Below the pieces are notes generated by a model. That model was not told the DNA's origin. It worked only from the letters and a program-made list of their open reading frames with translations, and searched no databases. Shown here in pieces: positions 18,188 to 29,236 of a stretch of 64,000 bases of DNA. A program made the translations under genes and the position numbers. The DNA lies in contig NZ_JAKGTQ010000005.1 of the NCBI RefSeq assembly GCF_021568285.1, positions 174,787-238,786 of the forward strand, in the 5' to 3' direction. The DNA is from Rheinheimera sp. UJ63. GTDB taxonomy: Bacteria > Pseudomonadota > Gammaproteobacteria > Enterobacterales > Alteromonadaceae. Position 1 is the first letter of the stretch, and each line of letters opens with the position of its first letter.

Positions 18188-19768
18188 CTAGTTGGTGCGC
18201 TGCCGCGCCCAGAATTGCCGAGTTAACGCATCAAAACCTTGCGTGATGCCATTCATTTCATCACTGGCACAGGCGGTGGATTCGGCATTGTCCAGACTAC
18301 GACCGGCTAAATCTCTAATGCTGGTTATATTCTGATTGATCATTTCCGCCACAGAACCTTGTTGAGAAACAGCTGCTGCAATCTGTTGATTCTGTTCGGT
18401 TATGCTTTGAATAGAATGTAAAACCTGCTCCAACACTTCTGCTGTTTGTGCACTCATTTCTGCACAGTTTTCCGCGCTATCATTACTTTGTTGTAAAGCA
18501 TCGACGGCCAGAACAGTTCCTTGCTGTAATTTAGTTATTTTTTGTTGAATATCAGATATCGCGGTCTGCGTTCTACTTGCTAGTTGTCTTACCTCATCGG
18601 CCACGACTGAAAAACCGCGTCCCGCCTCTCCGGCACGAGCGGCCTCGATGGCAGCATTTAAAGCTAAGAGGTTGGTTCGCTCTGCAATGCTTCGAATAAT
18701 ATCTAAGATTTGACTAATATCCTGACTACTCTGCGCTACCTTTAATACAATTTGCCGCGCTTCGGCTAAAGTGTGTTGTAGTTGTTTGGCAGCACCAAGA
18801 CTTTGATCAACTACCCCCTTACCACTTTGCGCTCGACAAAATGCACTATCTGCTGCATCTGATGAATATTTTGCATTGCCCGCAACATCTTGCACACTGA
18901 CACACAGTTGATTAATGGCTGTAGCTACCTGCTCTGTTTCAGCAAACTGTGCAAAAATTTCTTGCCGAGTCGCCGACACCGATTGCGTTAGCTGCCCAAT
19001 TCCTCTTGCTAAAGAATTAGCAGAATCTGCAACGCGCCCAACCACTCCGGCGGTTTCAGCTTCTAATGCTCGAATTAGTAGTTGAGTTTGGCCAATTTCA
19101 TCAGCGCGACCGGTATAAACATAACAGGCTACTGGATCTGCAGACTGCTCCTTCACCATTTGAAACAACTTTTGCAGTGGCTCGAGTAATTGCCAATTCA
19201 GTATCAAAGCCAATAACAGCCCCAAAAAAGGATACAGAACATAGCTCATTGGAGATGAAATAAAATGAGCGATTGTTATACCCATTGCGATGGGTAGGAA
19301 GGTGGTGAACATTAATTTTAAACGCAGTGATAAGGTTGGTTTGCTTTGACGAAGGATTTTGCCTTTATTCAGCGCCGTGTAAATTTGCTGTGCACGCTTA
19401 ATTTGTGGCGCAGACGCTTTCCGCCGGACAGACTGATATTCTGAAACCTTACCGTTATGACTAATAGGTGTTACAAAAGCGTCAACCCAATAGTGATCAC
19501 CATTTTTACAACGATTTTTAACAATACCCATCCAGGGTGAGCCGGCTTGTATACGTTGCCAAAACTGTTGAAAAACCAAAGGCGGCATATCAGGATGACG
19601 GACAACGTGGTGATTTTGTCCTAACAATTCGTCTTGGCTAAAACCACTTATTTCAATAAATTCTTCATTTACATATTTAATTCGTCCTTGAAGATCTGTT
19701 GTTGATAAAATATTTGCTTCTGCATCAACTACCTGCTCACATCCTGTCACCGGTAAATTTTGTTTCAT
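18188..19768 (-). CDS. Aer-like PAS-containing methyl-accepting chemotaxis protein
   Basis: Protein of 526 residues. The N-terminal PAS (about residues 15-115) carries the Aer-like signature [35 protein letters not shown]. Two closely spaced hydrophobic segments (about 150-200) anchor it with almost no periplasmic loop, as in Aer. A HAMP-like linker and a long signalling coiled coil follow, with the conserved hairpin tip [20 protein letters not shown] and [17 protein letters not shown]. No CheR-tethering pentapeptide is seen at the C-terminus. It likely reports redox or oxygen state to the chemotaxis kinase. It is the first gene of a two-gene unit with the PAS-GGDEF-EAL gene. Confidence 0.92.
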   Translation of the reverse strand: MKQNLPVTGCEQVVDAEANILSTTDLQGRIKYVNEEFIEISGFSQDELLGQNHHVVRHPDMPPLVFQQFWQRIQAGSPWMGIVKNRCKNGDHYWVDAFVTPISHNGKVSEYQSVRRKASAPQIKRAQQIYTALNKGKILRQSKPTLSLRLKLMFTTFLPIAMGITIAHFISSPMSYVLYPFLGLLLALILNWQLLEPLQKLFQMVKEQSADPVACYVYTGRADEIGQTQLLIRALEAETAGVVGRVADSANSLARGIGQLTQSVSATRQEIFAQFAETEQVATAINQLCVSVQDVAGNAKYSSDAADSAFCRAQSGKGVVDQSLGAAKQLQHTLAEARQIVLKVAQSSQDISQILDIIRSIAERTNLLALNAAIEAARAGEAGRGFSVVADEVRQLASRTQTAISDIQQKITKLQQGTVLAVDALQQSNDSAENCAEMSAQTAEVLEQVLHSIQSITEQNQQIAAAVSQQGSVAEMINQNITSIRDLAGRSLDNAESTACASDEMNGITQGFDALTRQFWARQRTN

Positions 19769-20162
19769 AACAGTTCTACTTTATTAGAATTAATTAAACA
19801 AAATAAATAACCATGAGCATTTAAAGGTTATTTAACCATTATTTGATTGTGGTTATATCCTGTTCCTTTTTTACTGTCAACACTGAAAACCAATATTCGT
19901 AAAATATAATTTACGTATCTGTGACAAGCACTGTTAGCCAACTCAGCTTTTTTTGTAACGTATAAGTTTTGATGTAAACATTGCTGCAACTCACCTAATT
20001 TTATCTTCTCAGCCACAAATTATCGCCACAGTTACGCTCTGTTAGCATCAATTAAAAACGGTGAGCTAAATGCCAGGTAATGGTTTTCATCCAGCTGTTC
20101 AGCATTTATACTCCGCGGGTTTGCCCATCTGTTGGGCAGTCTACTTAGGAGAATGACACCTT
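19769..20162. promoter_or_regulatory. Divergent intergenic region, 394 bases, no gene
   Basis: This AT-rich gap separates the chemoreceptor gene (minus) from the TonB receptor gene (plus). Features seen: an inverted repeat AATAACC (19806-19812) / GGTTATT (19826-19832) close to the chemoreceptor start; a hairpin TGCCCA (20122-20127) / TGGGCA (20133-20138) and an AGGAGA ribosome site (20147-20152) in front of the receptor gene. A 62-codon frame on the minus strand at 19828-20016 lacks any gene-like property. No promoter could be assigned with confidence. Confidence 0.45.
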
Positions 20163-22355
20163 ATGCCAACTCTACAGCTGACACCTGCTTTATCTACCAA
20201 ACTTAGCCTACTGACTGTGGCGATGGCGGGTTTGTTTAATGCCTCCGCGCTAGCACAACAAACTGCGGACAATAGCGAAAGTAAAATTGAAATAATTGAA
20301 GTCACCGCAACTAAACGTACACAAGCCATTTATGAAGTGCCGGTGGCCATTAGTGCTTTCAGCGGCGACGCCTTAGCCGAGCAAGGCATTACTGATTTAA
20401 CCGATGTCGGTAAATTTGTTCCCAATTTAAATGTCACAGGTTTTTCTGCCGGTCACACTTCGTCGGCTAACCCTTTTATTCGCGGTATCGGTTTGCAAGA
20501 TCACTTGATCACCACCGATCCGGGTGTCAGTGTTTACGTAGATGGCGTGTATCTTGGCCGCCAAGTCGGTCAAAACTGGAACCTGAATAATATTGCGCGC
20601 ATTGAAGTGTTACGTGGTCCACAAGGCACCTTGTATGGTCGTAATTCCATTGGCGGCGCCATTAATATTATTACGAAACAACCAGATGAAGTCGCTCTGA
20701 ATAAGGCTACGGTCAGTGTCGGAACACGCGGTCGCTTAAAAGGTGATGTGTTTGTTAATCATGAATTGACCGATACCCTCGCCTTTAACTTAAATGCCGG
20801 CTATAACGAGCGTGATGGCTTAGGTAAATTTATTAACGTGCCTAATGCCAAATATGATGTGGGTGAAACCCAAGAAGCCTACGGTCGTCTATCTATTAAA
20901 TTTTCGCCACAAGACGATTTAAGCTTTACCCTTACCGCTGATGCTAACGACGGTAATGGCGGCTTGCGCCCTTACACCACACTCATCGATGAAGTGCCCA
21001 CGGGTGCTTATTACACCGGTGAGCGTTTTGGCCAACCCACCCCAGCAGGCCCACTACGCAACAGCGATGTGGCGGCTAATATTTATGATAATGCCACAGG
21101 CACTAAAGAAGTCACTGAAGTCAGTAATTCTGCCAGCGGTTTATCACTGACCATGGATCTCGGCCTGACCGATACCTTAGCCACTAAAGCCATCATTAGC
21201 CATCGCACCTCTGACTACAAAGCCGGCTTAGATGATGACGCCACCATTTTTAGCTTAGATCACTATCCTGAAGTGGGTAATGCGGATCAAACATCTGCTG
21301 AATTGCAATTAAATGGTTACCTTGGTGAAGTCGATTTTGTTTCTGGGATTTATTATTTCACCGAAGAAGGCAGCAATCGGCAAGGTGCCGATTCACGTTT
21401 TAACGGTGGTGCCAACCTGTTAGAGCTGGATCAGCGCTCAGTCAGCCGCGCTATCTTTGTGAATGTCGGCTATATGCTTACAGACGATCTGCGTATTGCC
21501 GGTGGCTTGCGTTTTAACCGTGACAAAAAAGACGTGATTGCCGATGTCGGCATTGGTGCTTTTACTGCTAGCGACAGCTGGAGCCAGCTAAGCTATGACT
21601 TATCCGCAAACTACACCATGCAAAATGGCTTGAATGTTTACACTAGCATCCAAAGCGGTTATCAATCAGGTCAGTTCCCGGCGCGTCCTTACTGCTTGTT
21701 TGGCGATCCAAATTGCTTAGTGGCTTCTGAAAACATCACGGCAGTAAACTACGAAGTGGGCTTAAAAGGGCAAATCAATAATAACTTTGCTATGAGCATT
21801 GCGGTATTTAATACCGAATATGATGATTTACCTTATCAGGTGAGCACCACCGCAGAAGGTGGCTTTAGCACCACAAACTTAGTGGTAAGCCAAACCTCAC
21901 GTGGTATTGAATGGGAAGGCACCTGGTTTGTCACTGACGCCTTTAAACTGCATGGTGCAGTAGGCTATATCGATGTTGATGTGGATCAGATCGGTGCTGT
22001 GAAACCCGTTGCACCGTTGACACCTGACGTTACGGCCGCGCTGGGCGCAACGTATAAATTTGCGTTGGAAGGCGGTGCCGAATTGACCGCACGGCTAGAT
22101 TACTCTTTCCGCGATGAGATGTATGGCGAACCAAGCAGTGACAGTGGCCGCTTTACCCAAATCGATAGCCGTGAGTTAATTAATATGGATCTGCGCTATG
22201 CACCGGCTCAGGGTGACTGGTCAGTGTCATTATATGCGCAAAACCTGCTTGATGAGCGCTATGATAATGCCCGGTTGAATACCGGTGACTATGTTCTGCG
22301 TATTTTAAGCAATGATGCACGCGAACTGGGTGTGCGTTATACCGTGCAGTTTTAA
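20163..22355 (+). CDS. TonB-dependent outer-membrane receptor, substrate unknown
   Basis: Outer-membrane beta-barrel receptor of 730 residues. The signal peptide ends near ASALAQQ (about residue 32). A TonB box-like stretch IEIIEVTATKR follows, then the plug domain (about 50-165) with VYVDGVYLG, EVLRGPQGTLYGRNSIGGA and INIITKQP, then the 22-strand barrel ending in the terminal aromatic F of RYTVQF. The family takes up siderophores, vitamin B12, metals or oligosaccharides; no neighbouring gene indicates which. The AGGAG site is 11 bases upstream of the ATG. A strong terminator follows the stop, so it is monocistronic. Confidence 0.9.
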   Translation: MPTLQLTPALSTKLSLLTVAMAGLFNASALAQQTADNSESKIEIIEVTATKRTQAIYEVPVAISAFSGDALAEQGITDLTDVGKFVPNLNVTGFSAGHTSSANPFIRGIGLQDHLITTDPGVSVYVDGVYLGRQVGQNWNLNNIARIEVLRGPQGTLYGRNSIGGAINIITKQPDEVALNKATVSVGTRGRLKGDVFVNHELTDTLAFNLNAGYNERDGLGKFINVPNAKYDVGETQEAYGRLSIKFSPQDDLSFTLTADANDGNGGLRPYTTLIDEVPTGAYYTGERFGQPTPAGPLRNSDVAANIYDNATGTKEVTEVSNSASGLSLTMDLGLTDTLATKAIISHRTSDYKAGLDDDATIFSLDHYPEVGNADQTSAELQLNGYLGEVDFVSGIYYFTEEGSNRQGADSRFNGGANLLELDQRSVSRAIFVNVGYMLTDDLRIAGGLRFNRDKKDVIADVGIGAFTASDSWSQLSYDLSANYTMQNGLNVYTSIQSGYQSGQFPARPYCLFGDPNCLVASENITAVNYEVGLKGQINNNFAMSIAVFNTEYDDLPYQVSTTAEGGFSTTNLVVSQTSRGIEWEGTWFVTDAFKLHGAVGYIDVDVDQIGAVKPVAPLTPDVTAALGATYKFALEGGAELTARLDYSFRDEMYGEPSSDSGRFTQIDSRELINMDLRYAPAQGDWSVSLYAQNLLDERYDNARLNTGDYVLRILSNDARELGVRYTVQF

Positions 22356-22379
22356 TTAAACACCTGTTACACCGAACAT

Positions 22380-22411
22380 CCCAGCTGTGGCCTACCGCAG
22401 CTGGGATTTTT
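22380..22411 (+). terminator. Rho-independent terminator of the TonB receptor gene
   Basis: An 11-bp GC-rich stem (22380-22390 with 22395-22405, one G-T pair) closed by a CCTA loop is followed by ATTTTTA. It begins 25 bases after the receptor stop codon. Confidence 0.9.
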
Positions 22412-22567
22412 ATCTATCTCAGTAAGCGATATTGCTACTGCTTATCATGTTAAAAAAACGCCTGAACGACTGCGCTAAAACACCGCTCACCACGTAACAT
22501 GGTCAATGAAACGATTCACTCGGCTAACCACACCTTTTCTGCCACTTCACCGCTAACGAGGTAGACC

Positions 22568-22915
22568 ATGTTCAATTTTTTATTCGACAATATCGTAGCC
22601 GCCGTCATCGTTATGCTTGTTATTGTTGCCTTAGCCTTGTGGTACTTTTACCAACGCGACTTTTCTGCGTTGGCCCAAGCGCAAAAACATGCACATCGAC
22701 CGCTCAGTGAACAAGCCTTACTTACTGCCACAGAAGAAGCCGATTTATGTGGCTTGGGCCGAGAGTTTCGCGCTTATATCCAAGGTATTAACTTACGCTT
22801 AGGCGCCAACCAGCTAAAAGTAGGGCATTTGTTGTGGATCTTTGATCAACTTGAACAAAATATTCGTTATGACGCAACCTTAACGATACCTGAGTTTAGC
22901 CAAGCCCAGCGTTGA
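22568..22915 (+). CDS. Hypothetical small membrane-anchored protein
   Basis: Protein of 115 residues that I do not recognise. One N-terminal transmembrane segment (about residues 8-28, NIVAAVIVMLVIVALALWYF) is followed by a cytoplasmic-looking, mildly helical domain containing GLGREFRAYIQGINLRLGANQLKVG. An AACGAGG ribosome site lies 7-8 bases before the ATG. It stands between the TonB receptor terminator and the glutaminase gene, 94 bases before the latter's ATG, and may share its transcript. No function can be assigned. Confidence 0.6.
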   Translation: MFNFLFDNIVAAVIVMLVIVALALWYFYQRDFSALAQAQKHAHRPLSEQALLTATEEADLCGLGREFRAYIQGINLRLGANQLKVGHLLWIFDQLEQNIRYDATLTIPEFSQAQR

Positions 22916-23009
22916 TGGTCGCCAACAGGCTAAACCGCGCTCGCGCCTGCAATGCCCACCTTGGCTATGGTATACTGCAGCCTTGTTGCTATCACGATAT
23001 CTCGCCATT

Positions 23010-23939
23010 ATGTCTTTCGCCGATCCCAGCTTAGAAGCTTTATTACAACGGTTATTAACCCAATATCAGCCGCGCTATACCGAAGGTAAAGTGGCCAACT
23101 ATATCCCCGCATTGGCACAGGTCGCCCCCGAACAAGCAGGGGTTGCCATCGCCACCTTGGATGGCAAAATCAGTGGTGCCGGTGCGTTTGAGCAACAGTT
23201 TTCCTTACAAAGTGTCTCGAAAATTTTTGCGCTGGTGATGGCGATGAATAGACTCGACGATGAGCTGTGGCAACGCGTCAATATGGAGCCGTCAGGGCAG
23301 CCATTTAACTCAATTGTGCAGCTAGAATGGGAAAAAGGCATTCCACGTAACCCCGTGATTAATGCCGGGGCCATTTTAGTCTCGGATGTGTTGGTAAGTC
23401 ATTATTCTGCTAGTAAAAGTGCTTTTCTTAGTTTTATTCGCCGCTTAGCACAAACCGATCAGATTTATGCCGATCAACAAGTGTATCAATCCGAATTAGA
23501 GCACGGTAATCGCAATGCGGCCCTCGCCTATTTGATGAAAAGCTTTGGCAATATTGAAGCAGAAGTGCCCTTAGTTTTGGCGCAGTATTTTCATCAATGT
23601 GCAACCGCCATTAGTTGCGCCGAATTGTCGCGCGCCCTGCTGTTTTTGGCAAACCGTGGCGTGCAGCCTGGCACCCAAGCGCAAATTTGCAGCCGACGTG
23701 ACGCGCACCGCGTTAACGCCATTTTGTCGACCAGTGGCATGTATGATCAATCTGGCGAATTTGCGTTTAAAGTGGGTTTACCGGCAAAAAGTGGCGTTGG
23801 TGGTGCTATTGTTGCCATTGTGCCGCAATTTGGGGTGATCACGGCTTGGAGTCCACCGCTCAACCGGTTTGGTAACTCGGTCGTAGCCATGCAACTGATC
23901 ACCGCCATTGCTGAAGAATTGGGCTTATCGTTGTTCTAA
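23010..23939 (+). CDS. glsA: Glutaminase (serine-dependent)
   Basis: Enzyme of 309 residues hydrolysing L-glutamine to glutamate and ammonia. It belongs to the beta-lactamase-like glutaminase family: the S68-x-x-K71 catalytic motif is in FSLQSVSKIF, and NAGAILVSD, GNRNAALAYLMKSFGN and a C-terminal KSGVGGAIVAIVP segment are all family hallmarks. I chose ATG 23010, which gives 309 residues (E. coli GlsB has 308), rather than the upstream TTG that adds nine non-conserved residues. In enteric bacteria such enzymes support glutamine use and acid resistance. It is probably expressed alone or with the preceding small gene. Confidence 0.95.
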   Translation: MSFADPSLEALLQRLLTQYQPRYTEGKVANYIPALAQVAPEQAGVAIATLDGKISGAGAFEQQFSLQSVSKIFALVMAMNRLDDELWQRVNMEPSGQPFNSIVQLEWEKGIPRNPVINAGAILVSDVLVSHYSASKSAFLSFIRRLAQTDQIYADQQVYQSELEHGNRNAALAYLMKSFGNIEAEVPLVLAQYFHQCATAISCAELSRALLFLANRGVQPGTQAQICSRRDAHRVNAILSTSGMYDQSGEFAFKVGLPAKSGVGGAIVAIVPQFGVITAWSPPLNRFGNSVVAMQLITAIAEELGLSLF

Positions 23940-24098
23940 TCACAGTGTTTTCTCTAACCTAGCGGGCCAAAGAGACATTAACGTTATCGAACCCATACGG
24001 CGTTCAGCCTTCTTGGGCATGACACACACTCACGGTTAACACTCAACCGCTGTTTATAGCCTTTAGTCGCACATACAGCGCGACAAGCCTTGTTGCGC

Positions 24099-24127
24099 TT
24101 GATAACATACAGCCTTGTATGTATATT
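24099..24127 (+). promoter_or_regulatory. acrAB promoter with AcrR-type operator in the spacer
   Basis: -35 TTGATA (24099-24104), a 17-base spacer and -10 TATATT (24122-24127) precede acrA by about 63 bases. The perfect inverted repeat ACATACA-gcct-TGTATGT (24105-24122) fills the spacer and closely resembles the 24-bp E. coli AcrR operator (TACATACA...TGTATGTA). A further half site ACATACA lies at 24071-24077. A repressor bound here would block RNA polymerase directly. Confidence 0.85.
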
Positions 24128-24190
24128 GCAGCCATTATTCTGCTACTGTTATCTATCGCAGCTTTTCAGTTATGTCTCACAGGAGTTTTT

Positions 24191-25339
24191 ATGCGTTTTA
24201 AGATTAAACTATTGAGTGTTGCCGCATTCAGCATGTTATTAGTAGCCTGTAGCCAACCTGAACCCAGTGCCACTCAAGGCACTGCCCCTGCGCCAGAAGT
24301 AGAAGTTGTGACGTTAAGCCATTCCGCTATGCCGCTGATCTCTGAATTACCAGGGCGCACCACGGATTATCGTCAGGCGGAGATACGCCCTCAAGTCAAC
24401 GGTATCTTAAAACAACGCTTATTTACGGAAGGCCAATTAGTCACTGCCGGACAAGTGCTCTATAAAATTGATGCGGCACCTTATCAAGCCGCTTTGGCAC
24501 ATGCCAAAGCGAATTTAAGCAGCAGTAAAGCCATGCAACACAACGCACAGCTAAAAGCCGATCGCTTAAAAGGGTTAATAGGTAAAAAAGCCATTAGCCA
24601 ACAAGACTATGACGATGCTCAAGCGGCTTTAATGCAAGCAAATGCCGCAGTTGCCAGTAGTGAGGCCGCCTTACAAACCGCGCAAATTAACTTAGATTAT
24701 ACCGAGATCACGGCACCTATCGCGGGTCAAATTGGCCGCTCGAATGTAACCGAAGGGGCTTTGTTAACGGCGAATCAGGCACAGGTGATGGCGACGGTAA
24801 GGCAACTTAACCCTATCTACGTTGATCTTACGCAATCAAGCAGCGAATTAATGCAACTTAAACGGCAACATCAGCAAATGGGTAGTGCCGAAGTAACGGT
24901 TGAACTGTTGCTAGATGATGGCAGTACCTATCCGCAACAGGGCAGCCTGCAATTCTCTGAAGTGAATGTCGATCCCAGCACGGGCATGGTGACCTTGCGT
25001 GCCGTGTTTGCCAATGATCAGGGTGATTTATTACCTGGCATGTTTGTTCGAGCCCGCCTGCAGCATGGTATCGACCAAAATGCTCTGATGGTGCCGCAAA
25101 AAGCGGTGATCCGAACGCCCAAAGGTCAAGCATCGGTGATGTTAGTCACCCAGGATAACATTGTAGAAGCACGGGTAATTGAGACCGGGCGTGCTGTGGG
25201 TCAAAATTGGCAAGTGCTTTCCGGCCTCAAGGCAGGAGATAGCGTGATTGTCGCGGGCTTACAAAAAATTCGGCCTGGCGCCACGGTACGTACAGTAACG
25301 GCAACCCAAACCTCACCTAATTCTGCTGCTGTGCAGTAA
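24191..25339 (+). CDS. acrA: RND multidrug efflux periplasmic adaptor (AcrA-like lipoprotein)
   Basis: Membrane-fusion protein of 382 residues. The signal peptide ends in the lipobox LVAC (Cys about residue 19), so it is lipid-anchored to the inner membrane. It has the AcrA order of barrel, lipoyl and helical hairpin domains: [19 protein letters not shown], the coiled-coil around 95-165, [23 protein letters not shown] and a C-terminal [17 protein letters not shown]. It links the AcrB pump to a TolC channel, which is not encoded beside it. ATG 24191 is set by an AGGAG site 5-6 bases upstream. It is cotranscribed with acrB, 14 bases downstream, from the AcrR-controlled promoter. Confidence 0.95.
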   Translation: MRFKIKLLSVAAFSMLLVACSQPEPSATQGTAPAPEVEVVTLSHSAMPLISELPGRTTDYRQAEIRPQVNGILKQRLFTEGQLVTAGQVLYKIDAAPYQAALAHAKANLSSSKAMQHNAQLKADRLKGLIGKKAISQQDYDDAQAALMQANAAVASSEAALQTAQINLDYTEITAPIAGQIGRSNVTEGALLTANQAQVMATVRQLNPIYVDLTQSSSELMQLKRQHQQMGSAEVTVELLLDDGSTYPQQGSLQFSEVNVDPSTGMVTLRAVFANDQGDLLPGMFVRARLQHGIDQNALMVPQKAVIRTPKGQASVMLVTQDNIVEARVIETGRAVGQNWQVLSGLKAGDSVIVAGLQKIRPGATVRTVTATQTSPNSAAVQ

Positions 25340-25353
25340 CCCTGGAGTCGCAC

Positions 25354-28300
25354 ATGGCAAATTTCTTTATCAATCGACCGATCTTCGCTTGGGTTATCGC
25401 CATCGTTATCATGTTGGCAGGCTTGTTATCCATCAAACAACTGCCGGTAGAGCAATATCCTCGGATCGCGCCACCGGCGATCAGTATCAGCACCTCTTAT
25501 CGCGGTGCATCTGCTCAAACCGCTGAAGATGCGGTGACACAAGTTATCGAGCAAACCATGAATGGCCTCGATAACCTGATGTACCTGTCGGCCAACTCAG
25601 ACTCTTCCGGCAATATCAGCTTAACGCTAACGTTTGAAACCGGTACTGATCCCGATATTGCACAAGTACAGGTGCAAAATAAGCTGCAACAAGCCTTACC
25701 CTTGCTGCCACAAGAAGTGCAGCAAGCCGGTGTGCGTGTGGCTAAATCGAATGGCGCTTTCTTAATGGTCGTTGGCTTTATCTCTGAAGATGGCAGCTTA
25801 ACTCGCGATGATATTGCTGACTTTGTGGTGGCCAATGTGCGCGACCCTTTAAGCCGCACCAGCGGGGTAGGTAATGTACAAGTGTTTGGTAGCCAATATG
25901 CGATGCGTGTGTGGCTAGATGCCGATAAGTTAAACCAATTTCAACTGACCCCCGCCGACATTACTGCGGCCATTCAAGTACAAAATAATCAGGTAACAGC
26001 GGGACAACTGGGTGGTTCGCCCGCGCTGCCCGGTCAACAATTTAATGCAGCTATTTTAGCGCAAACACGCTTAACCTCAGCCGCAGAATTTGGCCAAATA
26101 TTACTGCGCACCAACAGCGATGGCTCAACCGTGAAATTGGCAGATGTGGCGCGGGTTGAGCTTGGCGGCGAAGATTACTCCGTGATCGCCCGTTACAATG
26201 GCAAAATGGCCACGGGTTTAGCTATTGAATTAGCAACCGGTGCGAATGCCCTTGATACGGCTGCCGCGGTACGAGCCAAACTGGATGAACTGCGCCCTTA
26301 TTTCCCGGCGGGGTTAAGTACTGTGGTGCCTTATGACACCACGCCTTTTGTCGAAATATCGATTAGCTCAGTTGTACAAACGCTGATTGAAGCGATTATC
26401 CTTGTATTCTTGGTCATGTATCTGTTTTTGCAGAATTTCCGCGCCACACTGATCCCTACCTTAGCCGTGCCCGTGGTGCTACTAGGTACTTTTGGCGTGA
26501 TGGCTGCTTTTGGTTTTTCAATCAACACCTTAACCATGTTTGGTATGGTGCTGGCCATCGGCTTATTAGTCGATGACGCCATCGTCGTAGTCGAAAACGT
26601 TGAACGGGTAATGAGCGAAGAAGGGTTAGGCCCTATTGAAGCCACTCGTAAATCTATGGGACAGATCACCGGCGCCTTAGTGGGTATCGGTTTAGTGTTA
26701 TCTGCGGTCTTTGTACCAATGGCTTTTTTTGGTGGCGCAACCGGCGCTATCTACCAACAGTTTTCGATTACCATCGTCACCGCTATGGCGCTATCGGTGC
26801 TGGTTGCGATCATTTTCACACCGGCACTGTGTGCCACCATGCTCAAACCCATCCACGGTAATCATCAAGCGAAAAAAGGCTTTTTTGGTTGGTTTAACCG
26901 GGGTTTTGAGCAAACCAATCGCAATTATCAGCGCGGTGTTGCGGGCATGCTTGCACGGCCAAAACGTTCAATGTTGGTTTATGGTGCCATCGTGATGGTG
27001 ATGGCATTGATGTTTGTGCGCTTACCTACCTCATTTTTACCCGAGGAAGATCAAGGCGTATTTCTTACTTTAATTCAATTACCTACCGGTGCCAGCCAAG
27101 AGCGTACTGAAGCCGTCATGGATAAAATTGCTGGCCATTATGGTCAAGAGCAGGCGGTGCAATCTGTGTTTACCGTATCGGGCTTTAGTTTTGCCGGTCG
27201 CGGCCAAAATATGGGCTTAGCCTTTGTGCGTTTAAAAGATTGGAGCCTGCGTGATGCCTCCGACAGCGTACAAGCAGTGATTGGCCGTGCCATGGGTTAT
27301 TTTATGACGGTAAAAGAGGCGCAAATTTTTGCCTTTAATTTACCGCCTATTGCCGAGTTAGGCCGCGCAACCGGCTTTACCTTATTCTTACAGGATAGAG
27401 GCGGTGTGGGTCATGAAGCACTGTTAGCCGCCAGAAACCAACTACTGGGTATGGCAGCGCAAGAACCCGGCTTAATTGGTGTTCGGCCAAATGGCATGGA
27501 AGATGGCCCACAGTTAAAAATTAATGTTGACCAGTTAAAAGCACAAGCGTTGGGGGTCTCTCTTAGCAATATTAACCAAACCCTGTCGATTGGTTGGGGC
27601 TCGACCTATGTTAACGACTTTTTAGATCGTGGCCGCGTGAAGAAAGTGTTTGTGCAGGCCGAACCTGAATTTCGTATGACACCTGAAGATATCAAGCGTT
27701 GGTTTGTGCGCAACGACAACGGTGAGATGGTCAGTTTTGCTTCGTTCGCCAGCAGCGAATGGGTATATGGCCCGCAACGTTTAGAGCGTTACAACGGCGT
27801 ATCCGCACTGGAGATCCAAGGCGAGCCGGCACCGGGCTCAAGCTCAGGTGATGCCATGAATACCATGGAACGGCTTATTGGCCAGCTGCCTGATGGTATT
27901 GGTTTTGAATGGACCGCGACCTCTTATCAAGAAAAACTCTCTGGCTCACAAGCACCCGCTTTATATGCGCTGTCGATCTTAGTGGTGTTCTTATGTTTAG
28001 CGGCCTTGTATGAAAGCTGGAGCGTGCCTTTTGCGGTGATCTTAGTTGTACCGCTCGGTATTGTTGGTGCGTTAACGGCAGCGTATATGCGCGGTTTAGG
28101 CAACGACGTGTATTTTCAGGTAGGGCTATTAACTACCATGGGGCTGGCCTCGAAAAACGCCATCTTAATTGTTGAATTTGCACGCGAGTTACAGCAACAA
28201 GGTAAAGAGCTGGTCGAAGCCATTTTAGAAGCGGTTCGGTTGCGTTTACGCCCCATTATTATGACATCGATGGCCTTTTCACTTGGCGTATTGCCACTGG

Positions 28301-28461
28301 TGATCAGTAGCGGCGCAGGCTCTGCCAGTCGAAATGCGATTGGTACTGGTGTACTAGGCGGCATGATCTCCGCCACGGTACTGGCCGTGTTTTTAGTACC
28401 GGTATTTTACTTGGTGATTATGCGCTTTTTTGCCAAGCAACCCCGCGCGAACGCTGAGTAA
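25354..28461 (+). CDS. acrB: RND multidrug efflux pump (AcrB-like, HAE1)
   Basis: Inner-membrane proton-driven drug exporter of 1035 residues, the usual HAE1 length. Twelve membrane segments flank two large periplasmic loops. Family landmarks are [14 protein letters not shown] at the N-terminus, [16 protein letters not shown] with the paired aspartates of the proton relay, and [17 protein letters not shown] with the relay lysine. The gene starts 14 bases after acrA with a CCTGGAG ribosome site and ends before a strong terminator. It should form a tripartite pump with AcrA and an unlinked TolC, exporting hydrophobic drugs, dyes and detergents. Confidence 0.96.
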   Translation: MANFFINRPIFAWVIAIVIMLAGLLSIKQLPVEQYPRIAPPAISISTSYRGASAQTAEDAVTQVIEQTMNGLDNLMYLSANSDSSGNISLTLTFETGTDPDIAQVQVQNKLQQALPLLPQEVQQAGVRVAKSNGAFLMVVGFISEDGSLTRDDIADFVVANVRDPLSRTSGVGNVQVFGSQYAMRVWLDADKLNQFQLTPADITAAIQVQNNQVTAGQLGGSPALPGQQFNAAILAQTRLTSAAEFGQILLRTNSDGSTVKLADVARVELGGEDYSVIARYNGKMATGLAIELATGANALDTAAAVRAKLDELRPYFPAGLSTVVPYDTTPFVEISISSVVQTLIEAIILVFLVMYLFLQNFRATLIPTLAVPVVLLGTFGVMAAFGFSINTLTMFGMVLAIGLLVDDAIVVVENVERVMSEEGLGPIEATRKSMGQITGALVGIGLVLSAVFVPMAFFGGATGAIYQQFSITIVTAMALSVLVAIIFTPALCATMLKPIHGNHQAKKGFFGWFNRGFEQTNRNYQRGVAGMLARPKRSMLVYGAIVMVMALMFVRLPTSFLPEEDQGVFLTLIQLPTGASQERTEAVMDKIAGHYGQEQAVQSVFTVSGFSFAGRGQNMGLAFVRLKDWSLRDASDSVQAVIGRAMGYFMTVKEAQIFAFNLPPIAELGRATGFTLFLQDRGGVGHEALLAARNQLLGMAAQEPGLIGVRPNGMEDGPQLKINVDQLKAQALGVSLSNINQTLSIGWGSTYVNDFLDRGRVKKVFVQAEPEFRMTPEDIKRWFVRNDNGEMVSFASFASSEWVYGPQRLERYNGVSALEIQGEPAPGSSSGDAMNTMERLIGQLPDGIGFEWTATSYQEKLSGSQAPALYALSILVVFLCLAALYESWSVPFAVILVVPLGIVGALTAAYMRGLGNDVYFQVGLLTTMGLASKNAILIVEFARELQQQGKELVEAILEAVRLRLRPIIMTSMAFSLGVLPLVISSGAGSASRNAIGTGVLGGMISATVLAVFLVPVFYLVIMRFFAKQPRANAE

Positions 28462-28512
28462 AGCGAAACCTAACTTAGTAGGCAGGTAAAACTGCCACCG
28501 ATTCGTACCTTT

Positions 28513-28551
28513 GCCGGCTTTTAGTCCTACACTAAATAGCCGGCTTTTTTT
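28513..28551 (+). terminator. Rho-independent terminator of acrAB
   Basis: GCCGGCT (28513-28519) pairs with AGCCGGC (28538-28544), extended inward by TTTAGT/ACTAAA, and a run of seven T follows (28545-28551). It lies between the convergent acrB and regulator genes. Confidence 0.93.
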
Positions 28552-28572
28552 ATGCTTAATGTTACCGGGTGA

Positions 28573-29190
28573 TTAGCGCTGCTTTAAGCCTTGCAGCATG
28601 GCATCAATCAATACAGCTGCATGCTGATCTAAATCGCATTGCTGCGGTTTTAATAAATAACTACTAATGATACCGCCAACATACATATGAAAGGCCGATG
28701 CCGCCAGACGAGGTGATACACCGGCGCGTAACATCCCCGCTTGCTCGGCACGTGCAAAGGCTCGCTGCATCACCGCGATGGTTTGCGCATCTAATTCATC
28801 TTGTTTATTTACGGCCGGGTTTAATTCATCGAGATATTCACAGCGATGAAATACAATTGTCAGCACACGATGTAACTGCTCGCTATTGGCAATCATTTGT
28901 AGGGCGTTAACCATGAGGTCTCGCACCTGTAAGAAAGGATCGACATGCGGATTACTATCCACTTCCGCCAACAAATGCTGAAACGGTAAGCGCACCCGCT
29001 CTAACATGGCGTTAAACACATCGGCTTTGTTATCAAAGTGCCAGTATATAGCACCGCGGGTAACATTAGCGGCTTGGGCAATTTTCTCGAGAGTGGTTCG
29101 AGATACACCAAACTGAAAAAACAGCTGTTCAGCCGCATCTAAGATCGCTGCGCGAGTGGTTTCTGCTTCGGCTTTAGTACGTCTTGCCAT
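28573..29190 (-). CDS. acrR: TetR-family repressor (AcrR/TtgR-like)
   Basis: DNA-binding repressor of 205 residues. The N-terminal TetR helix-turn-helix lies at about residues 10-58: AAILDAAEQLFFQFGVSRTTLEKIAQAANVTRGAIYWHFDNKADVF, very close to AcrR/TtgR/MtrR, then a ligand-binding domain with the AcrR-type length. It converges on acrAB rather than being divergent as in E. coli, so it would act on the acrA promoter palindrome from a separate transcript. Binding of toxic compounds would release repression. Function as AcrR is inferred from sequence class, proximity and the matching operator. Confidence 0.9.
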   Translation of the reverse strand: MARRTKAEAETTRAAILDAAEQLFFQFGVSRTTLEKIAQAANVTRGAIYWHFDNKADVFNAMLERVRLPFQHLLAEVDSNPHVDPFLQVRDLMVNALQMIANSEQLHRVLTIVFHRCEYLDELNPAVNKQDELDAQTIAVMQRAFARAEQAGMLRAGVSPRLAASAFHMYVGGIISSYLLKPQQCDLDQHAAVLIDAMLQGLKQR

Positions 29191-29236
29191 AGAATTTGTC
29201 AGGCCTATTTCGCTGCATTACATGGCCGTAATATTA

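Noticed and set aside
19828..20016. 62-codon frame on the minus strand
   Set aside because: No ribosome site, no recognisable composition or motif, and it lies in an AT-rich promoter gap.
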